NCBI GenBank assembly: GCA_004352715.1
Contig: SCFE01000082.1
Location: 234,808 to 298,807 of the forward strand
DNA: 64,000 nt
Reading direction: 5' to 3'
Source: Hofstenia miamia
Taxonomy: Eukaryota; Xenacoelomorpha; Acoela
Within the stretch, counting starts at the first letter, position 1. Each line of letters starts with the position of its first letter. The notes beneath the pieces are model-generated. The model saw only the letters and a list, made by a program, of their open reading frames with translations, ran no database searches and had not been told where the DNA came from. Of the stretch, positions 47,688-59,885 are shown one piece after another. A program made the translations under genes and the position numbers.

Positions 47688-49979
47688 CAAATAATTATTA
47701 CAGTTGAGCTAGCTTGGAAATATTGGATATTTATTTTGGATGCAGTATAATAACAAAAAATTCTATATATACCCAATGAATTGTCTACTCTAATAACCAA
47801 GAGGCAAAAAAATGTTAACACCGTGGTAAGAAAACAGAGGATTGTGCGATATCCATTTGGGACTCAGTCATGGGAAATGCACAACAACATTCTTAAAAAA
47901 TTCACTTTTGAGGGAATTAACAAGTTCAACTGGAATAACAAGACCTGAACCAATGCAATAGTGTAAAAATAAGTAAGCTTAACTAGATCCTCGAAAATTT
48001 TATACTAGAATTATAAAAATCAACATAAAATAATGTCAACAGGCAACTTGTTTGTAGGCTTTGCAAATACAGATATTCAATGTGTATTTTGTTGTACTTT
48101 CTAGTGTAAGTGTAATAAATAATGAAAATTATATTCAATAAATTGAAATCGACATCTAAACTTTAGAATGGGAATCTTTTCTCTTACTTGTCAATTTATG
48201 TTTTCTACCCTGTTGCATTGGTTTTGAATCATTCTTGTTGATTTCCAGAGAAAGGTTTGATTACAGTCTGATAACAATGTTCTCAGATACGCAAAGAAAT
48301 TACAAAAATATAAAAACAAGTATTTTGTGCTGATCCTTTAGAATACTTTCCAAGTTACGTAAAAATAAGGTGAATCGCTTGTGACAACCAAATTTGTTCT
48401 AATTAATGATAAATTAGAGTCATACAGAACAATTGTTAAATGTCTAATTTTTCAAAACTTTCAAAATATGTGAAAAGACAGTTTTTGAAATGCACAAATA
48501 AGATATTTAACAACTGCGTCGAATGTTAGTAAGCGGAATGTGAAGACCGACCTTAATAACTAGATTATTGGGTTAGTCTATGCATTGTTTTATAATTATT
48601 CTTAAGACTTTTAGAATTTCTTTATGAGGATATTGCCAATTTGACAGTAAAGTCTGAATTTAATTATTGCTTAAATATCATCCCTTAGATTTAAAATTAA
48701 GTCCAACCGACTTTACACTTAATTCTAAAACCATTGGTAAGCATGTGTGTATGCGTGATGTTATGAATTCATAATTATTGATAAAATTCATCTAGCTGTG
48801 TTAACTTAATAACAATTACTTTCTTTTATAGACATTAAATGTTGTTAATGTCGATGGTAATGTTTCCTTTAATTAGTGACGCGTGGTTTTGATGATTGCT
48901 TTCCTAGTTTTCGTCTGCTCAATTGTGATGCTTTGATTTTTTTATTGTTGTCTAAGTCAAATACCGTAATTAAGTTTGGTTTTATAGTGCATATCTCAGC
49001 TGAACCTGCAGTGCTATTAAATTAGATATGAATTTCATAAAAACTGATGACGTTTTTTTAATTATTTTACTATTTTTTTAAGAAATATAACATATTTGAA
49101 TATGCTTTGTCTAACATATTGACCGACATCTAAGATTTGGCTTAAGTGTGACATAGTAAGGAGGAAATACAGATCAGAAGCACCCATACCAAGACAGTAA
49201 TTTAGTTTTGAGGAGCACACCTCCTTTAATGTCAATTGCGTTTCTATAGTAAAGTTTCACACTATAAATTGAATTTTGACTACAGTTTCTTGAAAATATT
49301 TTTAAATAGCAATATTCCTATAATTGAAGCAAACAATGTAGAACCTATATTTTTCAATACCAGAAGTTAAAGTGGTTTGAGAACATCTTGTTCATCAATT
49401 GTTGGGAAACCTAGTATTAGAAACTTCAATTGAATTGATTTTGTAAATTCTGATCAAAATTTACTTCAAGAAAGTTCAGTAAGTCAGAAATTTTTAAGAT
49501 AGGTAAATCATAACTATTTTGTCTACTACCTATGGGTAATTTGAACAATCAGCACAGCAACAATGTGTTTTAAACATTAATTTTTCATATTATATATTAA
49601 AATCTTCCCCTAGTGCGGCTTAATATGGATGTAGTCTATTTCAATTGGAGAGAATTAAGTCTTCGTTTATTGGAAATTTTTTTAACATATATTCTTCAAG
49701 CATAAATTTAAATAAATTCAAAATATTAACTTGCAAATCATAAGTTTTCTAGAAAGCAGTCATCAAACAGAAAACGCTAGACATAGAATTGTCCTCAATT
49801 GAAATATTTCGTTCATACCCATCCCATAGTGTCAACTTTTTTGACAAATACAGATGTAAACAAGCAGACATTTCGGATTTTACGCATATCATTTCAATAA
49901 ATCAATTCAATTATTAATGATATATTGATTGGGACAAAATAAACAATTTTATATTAGTTAAATAAAACCTATTCAATTC
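47688..49979. other. AT-rich noncoding stretch
   Basis: Nothing recognised. Confidence 0.45.
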
Positions 49980-50340
49980 ATAAGATTATTTAAATCGCAT
50001 AATGGGACGCCAAAATATCTATGTGTTACGATAGAAGAAATTAGACAGGCATTTAAAGAGACCTGAGGCTTTGCCATCTAGCTCAAAACTAATGGGGTCT
50101 ATTGACTTCACAAAGCAAAGGAGAGAGCGAATTATTGATTAATAACTCTGCAGCGGCATAAGAGATGTGTAGCGAAATTTAATTAAATTAAACTTAATGA
50201 TCTCGCGTTCCATCTGGCAGGAAAAGTGTCCAATAGGGATTTGGAGTAAATACTCTTTAATTTATGGCGCTCAGTGAAGAAGCCTACCAACTCAGTCACC
50301 AATTGAAATGGATTGCTAGACGTAATGTGTTCCCAACCTC
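49980..50340. promoter_or_regulatory. candidate conserved noncoding/regulatory block
   Basis: Of higher complexity than its surroundings and without an open frame. It has a cluster of homeodomain-like cores (ATTGATTAATAA at about 50133; TTTAATTAAATTAAACTTAATGA at 50178-50200). It lies 13 kb upstream of VAChT. Inference only. Confidence 0.2.
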
Positions 50341-51299
50341 TTATTCATGTCATTATTTTCTAAAAAGTTTTTTGTTTCAACTCTGATTGATTTTCCATAA
50401 AAAGCGTTATTGATTAAAAGCTTAAATATTTGATTTCCACTTGAAATTAAAGCAAAACTTTGTGTTATACACCATATCAAATAAATTTTAAAGCAACGCA
50501 GAGTTTCATAGCAAAGAAATATAAAATCAATAAGCGTTGGTGTGTTTGGTTTAATTATTTACTACAGTGTTTACAATACAAAGTAATACAAGATTTTTAT
50601 TCAAATCCTTTTCTTTTGAATCCAATTTAAAGCAAATGCCTAAAATAGGTCTTATTAAACATGTATGCATGTAGCCTATTTCTTTTAAAGAAACATTCAT
50701 CCAGTTGAAGCAAACAAAAAATATTAGAAAACAATAGATTTCAAGCACTCGTTTTGTAGTGGTGACACATTACAGGAACAATTGGAATACAGTAATTCCA
50801 CTCCAATACCAATAGAATATTTTCATTTTTAGAGCCCAATTTTTTGTACTAATATTAGATTTTGAAAATAGCAAAATTGGGCATTGATTATACTTAAGAA
50901 TATAACTTCGAAGGTTGCTAAGCCCTTTGATACACTGCTTTATATAATTTGAAGAATGGAATCATGCAGTTTTTGAATTACATCATTTATTTTTATTATT
51001 TTATATGTGATTAATGAGGTCATACGTGTGTTGCAAAAACATGTACGAATTGCAAAATATTTTTGAAGGATATATTCGAGATCTAATGAATAATGATTGC
51101 TTTGAGTATAAAAAAATATCAGCAATAGGAAACCCTCTTAACAATAAAGAAATATAATGAATACACACAATGTATTTGATGAAGTTAGATTAACAATGAA
51201 TGCCTTTGGATTAGGAAATTTTTGAAGATATTATTTAATTTAGTCTTGGTTTCTTAGTTGGGCTGGCAATTTATCACACTGCCTTTAGGACGTGCGGTC
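50341..51299. other. AT-rich noncoding stretch
   Basis: Short minus-strand frames (50551-50748, 50940-51125) have no recognisable domain. Confidence 0.45.
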
Positions 51300-52450
51300 T
51301 GGAGTCTGCAGCAAGCTGAATTTATAATTCCACTGTGGAACACTGAGAGTAATTTCAGAATGATACTACCATGCGCCATGCAAATTTTCAGCTAAGGCCT
51401 GCGAGATTTAGGAAATACTCGAGAGGAACAGCTAAGTGGAATAAGAGTGAGCTAGAAACGCAGACCAAGAAGCTATCAGCAGAAGAGAGAGAATTCAACT
51501 TAAATGAAAGTGTTGCTAGACAAAACACAAAAGAGGGAAAGGACTTCGTAGTAAGATGGAAGCATTAGGACTAAAACAACATTTAGCAAAGTAACCCAAG
51601 GAATCACTACTGGAGGTCAGTATGAAGCTAAGGAAAATTAGAACCTACAGCGAGGGAAAGAAACCATAGCAGTGTATGATAAAGTCAGGGAGACCCACAA
51701 TGTATAGGCAGATGACAATGCATGAAGCATACTCGAAAAATACAGAAAACTGCGATAAAAAGGAGAACAAGAAATGGCTAAAGAGGTCAGGAATGAAGAG
51801 AGTACCAGAAGCATTGATAATGGCAGAGCACAGGAGCAAGCACATGGTGAAAGAGCACATAGAAAGAAGAACTGAGGTACGTGACAAATGCAGGCTATCT
51901 AGTAAAGAGTTATAGACAGTAGATAATCTGATAGCAGGATGTGAGATGGCGCAGAGGGAGTGTAAATTTAGGCCTGAGTAGTTTGGACGAATGCTATATT
52001 GGGGCTTGAGCAGGTAGCATGGGCTATAGCAGGATATAAAAGGTATGAGCATAAGCCAGAGAGCGACATATAGAATGAGAAGATTAAGAGACTGTGGAAC
52101 TTCAACATGCAGACTAGCAAAGGATGGTAACAATGAGACCAGGCATAATATTAGTAGATAAAGAGTAAAGAGTGGGAATGATGAAGATATAGCAGCCCCA
52201 AAAAACAGAAATGTAGAAAGCAATGAGAAAAATACTACAGATAACTAGGGAGTTAAAGAAAGTCTGAGTAGTCCCGCAATAGTTTCAGCACAAGAGCAGT
52301 AAGGAATAAACATACTTGGAAAATTAGCACTCATAATTGGAAGAACAGAACACAAGGTTCGGCAAAAATTCCTTTGGTTTCTTACGATTCTGCCTAACTC
52401 TAATAGAAATTGGCAAAAAAAGCATACAGTTCTTTGAAAAAAATTCAAGC
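51300..52450 (+). mobile_element. degenerate LINE of the restriction-like-endonuclease type, copy 2
   Basis: On the plus strand, broken frames follow the C-terminal order of an R2/R4/NeSL-type ORF: KWNKSELETQTKKL ... KEGKDFVV (about 51435-51560; family 'KWxxxELxxxDRKTRKL ... KEGGRGL'); VPEALIMAEHRSKH (51800-51845; 'EALIxAAQEQAL'); DNLIAGCEMAQ (51921-51952, zinc-finger region); YEHKPES (52045) and LWNFNMQTSK (52097-52126; 'LWDFxIQTDK'); RPGIILVDKE (52139-52165; 'RPDIIVVDK', the endonuclease aspartate changed to G); and NRNVESNEK (52207-52232). Many stops; inactive. The 192-codon minus-strand frame over this region is an antisense artefact. Confidence 0.75.
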
Positions 52451-52772
52451 TAGGAATAAAGGAATAAGTGTTAAGCTGAATTTCACTGAAATATGTGAGA
52501 TTTAAGTCTCATCAATTAGCTTAAAATTGAATATTTTGGCAAAGCGCATTTAATAGAAATATCTTTCATATTCAATTTTACAATAATACTAACCTATACA
52601 TTAGGGTGATTCAACGAATCTCGACTTTTGAGATGGGCTACCCTGCCAAGACCTTCTATTCACTATAATAACACTCTGCGTAAAGCATTTTCAAAAAATA
52701 TTAATGTATTGGGGCCCCTAAAATTTTGATTTTTTCCAAAGAACTTCTACTTGTTGTAGTTTGGAAGACCTT

Positions 52773-52972
52773 CAGTGGTGTACGCAAGGGGGACATGGTG
52801 GAATGCCCCCGTCAGCTATTAAAAATTGAATTTGCTTGGTTAATTTAAAAAATTTTCAGCAATGTATTAAAAAAATTTAAACACTGATGTCGCGAAGTGC
52901 ATGTTTAGGGTCTTCTCTTATTTGATCATGACTAAGATGTCCGCCCGTCAAAAAATCCTGCGTTCACTCCTT
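52773..52972. mobile_element. hAT-type MITE with perfect 8-bp target duplication
   Basis: The left end CAGTGGTGTACGC and the complement of the right end AAGGAGTGAACGC match at 9 of 13 bases. Both sides are flanked by AAGACCTT (52765-52772 and 52973-52980), an exact 8-bp duplication. At 200 bp with no coding capacity, it is a short non-autonomous hAT element. Confidence 0.8.
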
Positions 52973-52980
52973 AAGACCTT

Positions 52981-54406
52981 CATAACATATGGTTGTTGGG
53001 ATTCCTTTTTAACATCATGATGAGCACCATCACTTGATAAAGTTAAACAATTAGAAAAAGAATTTTTCTAGAATTATATTTTCAATTAATTCCGTACATG
53101 CTGAAGATATACTAAACTATGAAGGCCATTTTAAATTACGAGCATGCAATATACATGATTGTGTTAGCAGAAGTCAGAGCACTGTATAACCTCACTCTTT
53201 TGATATGAATAAATTTAATATTATATACCAGTGGTTCTCAATAATATTTGATACATTTCTCCCTTTGTCAACGGCGCGAATTCAAAGTAGAAATGAAAAA
53301 GGAGACAATTCCCTATCCTTCAATATTTTTCAGATTTTAGATACCTTTATTAGTTCGCAAACCTTTAAAAATGATATTAAGAAACGAATAAATTTCGTGG
53401 AAAATGCCATGTATATGTTGGATTAGAATTAAAGTTCTTTCTCATTACATTTTCAAATATGCATTAAAAGCTAATATTATTGTATGGTCAACGAAATTTA
53501 AATGGATTACTGAACAAATAGTTTTGACCTTATTTCCACTAAGGATTCTTCAAAATATGTGATGACATCAAAAAAATATTTAAAAGCTTATAACTCACGA
53601 GCTTATGAAGAAATTTAAAATCTAAAACCACACCAAGATAGAAAGTGGTCTCCTCTTTTTCGTCCGAAATTCGTGACCTACAGCGCGACAAACTCTAATT
53701 TTGCGAACGGACCTACACAGATTGTCTTCAAAGAACCAAAAACAATTTCAGGGTAGTTATTGCTCCCATTGGGAATAGACCGCCTCATTATCTGAACAGT
53801 AGGTATGGAAATAAATTGAATATTTTTACAAAAATTCTATTTTTCAATAAAAAAAATTAATATTTGAATGTAATTTAGGCATAAGCCCATGTTTTAAAAC
53901 GTATCTTCATCGTTTCATGAGCTGGCCCTACCCCCATAGATGTGTGCATATAAAAACCTTTCAATATTTCGTGATAAAATTGGTCAAAATGTGGACAAAT
54001 CAGTTTGTTAGGTAAAAGTAATACTTGTGGAAATAGTGATAATTAATTCATTTATTGCCATTCACTCGAAGTTAGGCATTTTATTCTCAAGATATGTGAT
54101 TTTGTTAAACCACTTTCTAAGTGTTCAATAATCGTATTTGTAAATGTATAAACTAAATTATATATCGAAAAATAGGTGGGGTTAGTTGCATGATTTCTGG
54201 TATTTAGAGGCTGGACATTAGGTAAAATGTGGTATTAATTCCGATTTATAAATCAATAACAATGCATAATTTATGTTCATTCTTTTATTGATCAAGAAAT
54301 TAGACTTTAAATTAAAACATAACTAAAAAGAAACTTATTAGTGTTTTGTTTGAGCTACTTTTTAAAACATTTATTTGCTATTTTTGTGTTTTAGGTTAGA
54401 ACATTG

Positions 54407-54408
<2 letters not shown>
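52981..54408. other. AT-rich noncoding stretch
   Basis: The frame at 53205-53426 has no recognisable domain. A GC-richer spot at about 53670-53800 is unexplained. Confidence 0.4.

Positions 54409-54443
<35 letters not shown>
54409..54443. repeat. (TA)n microsatellite
   Basis: About 17 TA units. Confidence 0.95.
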
Positions 54444-54449
<6 letters not shown>

Positions 54450-54648
54450 TATTTAGACCTAGTTTTCCCATAGACTAAATTAGATATAACTGTGCTATCC
54501 TATGTAAATGGGAAAACGACGACTGATGACTCGAAATTTGAGATCAATTGTCAAAGATTAATTGACTCTTCAACACTACAGGCAACAAATTAAAGAAAAA
54601 ATGTCATTCAAGAATATCAAGTTGGTTTCGCAGGGCCCTATCCAACAT

Positions 54649-55828
54649 ATATACACTCTCCTGAACAAAAGCTTGAAACCACTTAAATAAATGTCATTGA
54701 AAACAGTTTTCTTTGATAGTTGGTGAAATTTTATATCTAATAAGATTACTACTAACAGTTTCTTAAATGTCAAGAGTAAAAGCTTTAAGCTCAAATGTGA
54801 ATTCAAAAATTTAATTTTTTTATAGAAAGCATCGTTTTACTCTTGAACAAAATTATAGAGCAATAAAAAAATTTGTATAAAATCATATCAAAAATTTGAA
54901 ATATCATTATTTAGTAATGAGTTCTACCTCCACGGTCTTCGAAAACGTCAAAAATTCTTTAAACATACTCCGATTTCACGTTTCCAGTAAGATGAGGAGA
55001 ACTTTATTCTAGGATCTGAAGATGACTTTACAAATTTCATTCAATGCTACACATTGTTTGCCATTCCAATAAACAGTTCACCTCTCAGCAAACAATGTCC
55101 TTCAGTCATTATTGATACACTTTGCAGCATGCCAACATTTCAAGCCGTTTCCTAATGACCTTGTAACTTTTTGAACTCCATATTTCTATTGCAGGAAAAC
55201 CCTCCACCATTGTGACAATTGAAGAAAACATTGCAGAAATGCTTCTGTCATTCTAATATCGTTGGAAGCCATCAGTACCATCAAGATTAAATTTTTTCAT
55301 TTGAAAATATGACTTTCTTCTACGTTTCAATGCACCATGTTTGATATGGATGAATATATTTTGAATGGGCCACCTTGTGATCAAGAGTCCATCTGGAAAT
55401 TTGACGCTTTTAATTAGGCATTCTCTTTTGCTAAATGTTTCTTCTGATAGTCATTGGGTTGCCGTCTCCACATTTTGTTTTTCTAATTTCATTGAAACGA
55501 ATCCCCTGTTTTCACAACAACTCTTTTTGTTTTATTACTCAATGCAAGTGAAATTTTTTGCGGGCCTCTCACTGGATTTTGCTTTTCGATAAATATTAAT
55601 GCACTGTAGGATGTGGCAAATGAGTCTTTCTCCAACATAATATAGCTGGAATCACCTGTTGGGGGCAAAGCTTGTCTATTTCAATCTAGAATTCAAATAC
55701 AGACAATTTCACTAAGTTTGATTAATCCAGGCATCATTGCATATATAAGATTTCACCAAATATCGATGAAAAATAGATCTTTATCACAATTATTCCGGTA
55801 GTCCTATATTTTTGTTCAGGAGTATATG
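54649..55828 (-). mobile_element. Tc1-like element, decayed
   Basis: The tips are inverted: left CTCTCCTGAACAAAA (54656-54670), right TTTTGTTCAGGAGTATA (55810-55826), each beside TA. On the minus strand the interior contains MKKFNLDGTDGFQRY followed by a stop (about 55300-55255). This is the Tc1/Tc3-type block 'FSDEKKFNLDGPDGFQYYW'; the catalytic aspartate region is altered (SYFQMKK). Later fragments resemble 'GGGSVMVWGGFS' in another frame. The length of about 1.18 kb is near that of a full element, but frames are wrecked throughout. Confidence 0.65.
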
Positions 55829-56003
55829 TATACAGTATATATATTTATGTATATATATATATATACACGTATATGTATACTTAAAATCTATAAATAATAT
55901 ATACATACATAAAGTATAGCAATATAATAACTATAATTAGAATATTCAGTAAAACATTGGTATATTATTATGTAATTTACAGTATTAGTGTCACATTGTT
56001 ATA
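55829..56003. repeat. (TA)-rich tract and dispersed repeat, copy 1 (copy 2 at 58050-58172)
   Basis: 55881-56003 and 58050-58172 share TTAAAATYTATAAATAATAT through CACATTGTTATA at a constant offset of 2,169 with few substitutions. Each copy lies beside a Tc1/mariner element. Confidence 0.88.
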
Positions 56004-58049
56004 GAAGGCTTACATACTTTGCAAATCCTAGATTCTAATTCAATGAGCTGGATTTATTCAAATCACAATCAATGAAAACCCGTTCTGCGCTATTGCGTTG
56101 TGCAATATGCAGACTACTCTAAATGCAAGTTGTTTGTATGTGTTAATTTATGTTTCTTCATTGCATTGCAGACGTGTAAATTTAAAAACGCTCGCACCCA
56201 ACAAATCCACAAAAGAAAAAATTTGAGGCGTGGTGCAGTTTGGTGTCAGGTGTCCTCCCCAAGCACTGCAGGAATTTCAAAATTTATAAAAATATTAAAA
56301 GTTAAGATAATGAGATCCATTGCTTAGCGACTATTTTTTTGGTCACCCACTTGATCACTACTGAGGTGTACATCTGCTTTGATATCAATTCAGTGTAATT
56401 GTTATTAAATATATATTTACTATTAGCTTTATATTTCATTGTCACTTTGCTTCATCGTTTATAGGAAATAAATTCACCTTTCGGACGAAACGCTAAGCAA
56501 TATTGTGAAACACTTGGTTTGATTTTCACAAATTATTTCCAAATACAAAAATCCCTTATTTAATAAACTAGATTGTAAATCACACGGACAAACGAAAATC
56601 TATTGCTTTTGTCTCGATCGACCTCAATTTCTCTGATTAGAAATCTCCCGGGGATGATCATAATTTATCGTTTGTTTCAGATAATAAGATCGCGCGTTTA
56701 TTTATTCCCGATATTGACAATAAAATCTATTTAACGTTTTGATGAATGGTGTAATAGATGTCAGGATAAGTTTTAAGGTTTTTCAACAGCAAGTTATTTC
56801 CATTTTTATGGAATCCATCAAATAACTTTACTTTCGTAACAGTGAAGCGCGTCATAGCGTCATAGTGAGCATATGAGAGTCTCTGTACATCTGACCATTA
56901 AAATAACGTTTTCTCATGTTTTTGTACTTAAGACCTTCGCATGTCTTCAAGAAATTTTCCAGAAGTAACATTTCAGCTAACCTTGCGTTGAAGAAATTGT
57001 TTCAAAAGTTAGAACTAACAAAAATATTGATTTCTTTCAAACGACACACATATCTAATTGCTGCAGGAAATATATTGACGTTTTATTTTCAGTCTATGCT
57101 ATTTTCTAGTGCTATAAATTAGTACCTTCAATGACGAATCGGTAAATTTGCACACCAAGTGAATTATATAATAGTAATTTTTTTCCGCAGACATACTTAA
57201 GCCACTATAAGCATTTTCCTCATGTCCTAGTTATCGACGGCTTAAAATTTTGAAACCCATGTGATCATATTTTGTGATGATATTTATATTTCAAACTTTT
57301 GTGAATATAGTTCACTTCCATAGCCTGACATAATAATGTTAAATCCATTGTTACGAACTCAGATTCACAAGCACGATTTTTTGCTTTCAAGCACAACTTA
57401 CTCGAAAATGTTGCATAAATTTAAAAATATTACTACATAAAGTAGTTCTGAAAACATACTGATAAGAATCATCATTTGCTGAATTTGAAAATTAAGACTA
57501 ATATAACTGATATAAGTTCGAGCGGTCTGTTGCGGACACACAGGAAAAGTTACGTTTATTACCACTTTTTAAAAATGAATATCTTCTGAGCTAATTAGTG
57601 TAGTAAATAAAAATTTCTTTATTGTTATCAAATATTGGAAGTGTAATTCTTTCACTTGTTTTACATTACTATGGGATGGATTAGGCAAGTTTGCGATTTT
57701 CGATCATATTTAGTGGATGGATACAAAACTTTTTCTCAAACAAATTTACATTTCCATTTGAAAAATGATTCTTATTACTTAAGTACGAGCTTCAAAGTCA
57801 AGCCATAGTATTTTGCGCCTGTATATTTTATCTTGTATTCAAAGCCAACATAAATTTACAATAAGCTACAAGATCTCATAGTGTGTGTCGAAATGATAAA
57901 TGTGTATGCATTTAGAGTATCCTTAAGATGTTACAACTTAGTTGATTATTCAATAATCTTTACTTTTGTTCTTTTTGGAAAGAGTCTCCTTTATTTTTAA
58001 AGCTTTAGTTCTTTTCAATATTGTGAATTTTTTCATGCTTGGTTAATAT
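56004..58049. other. noncoding stretch with a possible regulatory block
   Basis: 56560-56900 is of higher complexity, with CTCGATCGACC, TCCCGGGGATGATCA and AATAAGATCGCGCG motifs, and no open frame. The rest is ordinary AT-rich sequence. Frames at 56100-56327 and 56916-57122 have no recognisable domain. Confidence 0.3.
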
Positions 58050-58167
58050 TTAAAATTTATAAATAATATATACATACATAAAGTATAGCAATATAATAAC
58101 TATAATTAGAATATTCAGTAAAACAGTGGCATAGAATTTTGTAATTTACAGTATTAGTGTCACATTG

Positions 58168-58199
<32 letters not shown>
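58050..58199. repeat. dispersed repeat, copy 2, ending in (TA)n
   Basis: Partner of 55881-56003. It runs into about 15 TA units at 58169-58199, which abut the mariner-type element. Confidence 0.88.
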
Positions 58200-58202
<3 letters not shown>

Positions 58203-59155
58203 CTGTCAATTCGACATATAATGAATTTAAGCATATATACATGTGTTAGAAAGCTATAATTTCAGATTTAAACACTTGTAATATCATAGTACAAGACCTG
58301 TAAGAAGTACAAAACATATACATAAGCTAAAATGTACAAAGTATCACTATGGCTCCATTTGAAGACCGTTAAGTTCTATACACTTCTGAAATCTTGAAAA
58401 GGTTCACTTGTTAATTTTTTCTAGCATCTCAAGAGTAACACGCGAGAATTCTTGTCGAATAGCTTCTTTCAGCTCATCAGCGTTTCTTCAATTTCGTGCG
58501 TTGAGCTTGGACTTGATTATATCCCATAGTGCACTATCGCACGAAGTGAGATACGGACTACTGGGAGGCCAAGGTGTTGGGCAATATTTGCCAACCCAGC
58601 GATCCTGGAATGTCGCATTCAGGAATTCTCTGGTGGCAAATGCAGTATGGGCTGGCGCCCCTCCTGTTGAAAATGCGCAGATTGGAGTATGAGTCTTACT
58701 TGTAGGGCTGAGACAAATTCTTCTCGAAGCATTCGAATGTTGAGTGATCCCACCGGTTAGAAAAAAGGGCCAATAAGATGTCGTCCAAAAGTGGCGGCCC
58801 ACACCATAATTTGAGGAGAGTGTTGTCGAATTTGATCGTAAAAGTGAGGGTTCTGCTTCGACCAGAAACACAATTTTGTAACCTGACCTGTTCGTTCACA
58901 ATATAACGCACATTCGTCTGAGAAAATTAAACGATCTTTTCTAAGATTATTGTCATACTTTGCTAATATCGGACGACAACATTCAACTTTGTTCACGTGA
59001 TTCTCGTCCGACAGAACTTGCACTTTGGTAGCTTTCCACTTTTTTATAACCCAGACCACTCGTCATAGCTCGGTGAAAAGTACTTTTCGGTTTTCGATTT
59101 GACAGCGTTAAAACTCATTATATAGTATGTCAAATTGACAGTGGAATCTGGGATA
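58200..59155 (-). mobile_element. mariner/Tc1-superfamily element, internally deleted and inactive
   Basis: Inverted ends share CACTGTCAATTYGACATA (left 58201-58218, right 59143-59126 in complement) followed by TAATGARTTT. The minus-strand transposase fragments read KWKATKVQVLSDE, LIFSDECALY (first catalytic D), PQIMVWAATFGRHLIGPFF, then after a frame change STGGAPAHTA (family 'QQDGAPxH'; the second catalytic D is G), then WPPSSPYLTSCDSALW (third D kept). The N-terminal helix-turn-helix DNA-binding part is absent and the element is about 0.95 kb instead of about 1.3 kb. The plus-strand 94-codon frame over it is an artefact. Confidence 0.82.
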
Positions 59156-59158
59156 TAC

Positions 59159-59200
<42 letters not shown>

Positions 59201-59273
59201 TNNNNNNNNNNNCGATTTGACAGCGTTAAAACTCATTATATAGTATGTCAAATTGACAGTGGAATCTGGGATA

Positions 59274-59322
<49 letters not shown>
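59095..59322. repeat. duplicated flank of an 11-N gap plus (TA)n
   Basis: The segment starting CGATTTGACAGCGTTAAAAC at 59095 recurs at 59213, with the same run into (TA)n, on either side of the gap 59202-59212 (offset 118). Probably one locus, not merged. Confidence 0.85.
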
Positions 59323-59885
59323 AATTAGGTGAGCATGATGATTTCCTATATATTTATGCAATTTATATGATTCGAAAACGAAATTCAAATACAATTTTGT
59401 TTGTAATATCATCGTTTCTGAAATGAGAAATCTAATTATTTATGCATAAGCATAAAAATCTAAAAATAACATTACACACTCAAAGATTAGGGCAGTCTAA
59501 TCCTAAACAATGAAATACATTAAGAATTTACATTTAAAATATTGATTTACTATCACAGTGGTTGAAAGTTTTTGTCATTATTGCAGCTGAACATATTTCT
59601 GCAAGCTGCTAATTTTTGCTTTTAACAGAACCAGTGTAAATATTACTTACATGCATCTTTGATTGTTTATATTACGATATATACTCGAACGTTAATTAAG
59701 ATTCGGGGATCGAACTACACACTTTTAGACCTAATACCATTTTAAAAAAATTTTAAAAATTCGTTTATCCTTCCACACACATTCAAAGGCAGAAACACCG
59801 AAGGAATTTTAAAACAAATTATAATGATTCCATTTGTTGATCATGTTCTATGTGAAATTGCATTGAAAATTTATCTGTAACTTCA
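59323..59885. other. AT-rich noncoding stretch
   Basis: Nothing recognised. Confidence 0.45.

Noticed and set aside
51645-52223. 192-codon minus-strand open frame
   Set aside because: It is antisense to the degenerate LINE read on the plus strand, which explains the sequence much better; its composition is hydrophobic and repetitive, as expected for an antisense reading of a lysine/glutamate-rich protein.
58408-58692. 94-codon plus-strand frame
   Set aside because: Antisense to the mariner-type transposase.
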